From Ailurus styani (Eukaryota; Chordata; Mammalia; Carnivora; Ailuridae), in contig LNAC01000740.1 of NCBI GenBank assembly GCA_002007465.1, positions 22,434 to 86,433 of the forward strand: DNA of 64,000 nt, read 5' to 3'. Below are positions 63,720 to 64,000 of this stretch, in pieces. The position numbers were made by a program, and so were the translations under genes. Position 1 is the first letter of the stretch, and every line of letters starts with the position of its first letter. The notes below the pieces were generated by a model. The model worked only from the letters and a program-made list of their open reading frames with translations, ran no database searches and was not told the origin of the DNA.

Positions 63720-63935
63720 AGATGGAAGCACTGTTAATTTCTCAAAACTTGTTCCAGAAATGTTCTATGCATCTATCAGCCTATCTGTGCACTTCGGTAT
63801 CCCTCTCTGTAGAGATCCCTGTTTCTGAAAACACCATACTGTTCTGTAGCATATTTTTTTCTTTTAACGATGCATCTCAGACGTCCTGATACATCTGCAC
63901 AAGTGAGGCTACCTTATTTTTGTGAAGCTTAAGCG
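63720..63935 (-). mobile_element. L1M fragment, minus strand
   Basis: GCACTGTTAATTTCTCAAAA, ACACCATACTGTTCTGTAGC and ATATTTTTTTCTTTTAACGA correspond to minus-strand old L1 3' sequence. Diverged. Confidence 0.6.
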
Positions 63936-64000
63936 ATGATGCTGAAGGGGAGCAAATTCTGTCACCCCGAGATCTGTCTCTTTAGCATACTGATTATTTT
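63936..64000. other. unassigned sequence to window end
   Basis: Nothing was recognised. Confidence 0.4.

Overview
The window looks like nuclear, gene-free, non-coding DNA from a caniform carnivore, most likely an arctoid such as a mustelid. The main evidence is about 30 copies of the tRNA-derived Can-SINE (SINEC). These carry an A-box-like head (GGGCGCCTGGGTGGCTCAG), a B-box-like core, a CT-rich stretch and an (AAATAAA)n/AATCTTT tail, and many still have visible target-site duplications. The carnivore-type L1 3' ends agree. The species assignment is inference from the SINE subfamily (GTGGGTTAAAGCCTCTGCC, CTACTTGTGATCTCTCTC) and was not tested by alignment. No bacterial or viral gene organisation, rRNA, functional tRNA gene or CRISPR array is visible. 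I found no convincing protein-coding exon of a host gene; the longer open frames lie in GC-rich unique DNA or run through repeats.

Layout. 0-2.4 kb: nested L1 fragments of several ages, including a 5'-inverted L1 and an assembly-type duplication around a single N. 2.4-9.1 kb: SINECs, MER5A and other hAT fossils, MIR and L2. 9.1-21.3 kb: a SINEC-poor, partly GC-rich stretch with MIR, L2 and MLT1-type LTR relics. 21.3-26.3 kb: SINECs, MIR, two L1 3' ends in tandem and L2. 26.3-30.8 kb: mostly unique DNA plus a hAT fossil interrupted by two SINECs. 30.8-34.9 kb: a dense SINEC/L1 cluster containing a chimeric SINE insertion. 34.9-41 kb: largely unique. 41-43.1 kb: a SINEC dimer, L1M fragments and a split MLT1 LTR. 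43.1-52.2 kb: mostly unique, with MIRs, a strong CTCF-like site and an array of three ATTTGCAT octamers at exact 18-bp spacing. 52.2-55.5 kb: three tandem SINECs, L1 and MLT1 LTRs. 55.5-64 kb: unique DNA, a second duplication around an N, three LTR relics, an L1 3' UTR and four more SINEs.

Nothing here forms an operon or pathway. The biology on display is retrotransposition history (nesting, template switching, twin priming, SINE dimers) and a few candidate regulatory motifs. Repeat family names come from remembered consensus features, not from a RepeatMasker run, so subfamily labels are tentative and boundaries are good to roughly 5-30 bases. I did not find a previously undescribed gene system. 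The most unusual signals are the triple octamer array, the chimeric SINE at 32742-33013, and the two single-N duplications that probably reflect assembly.
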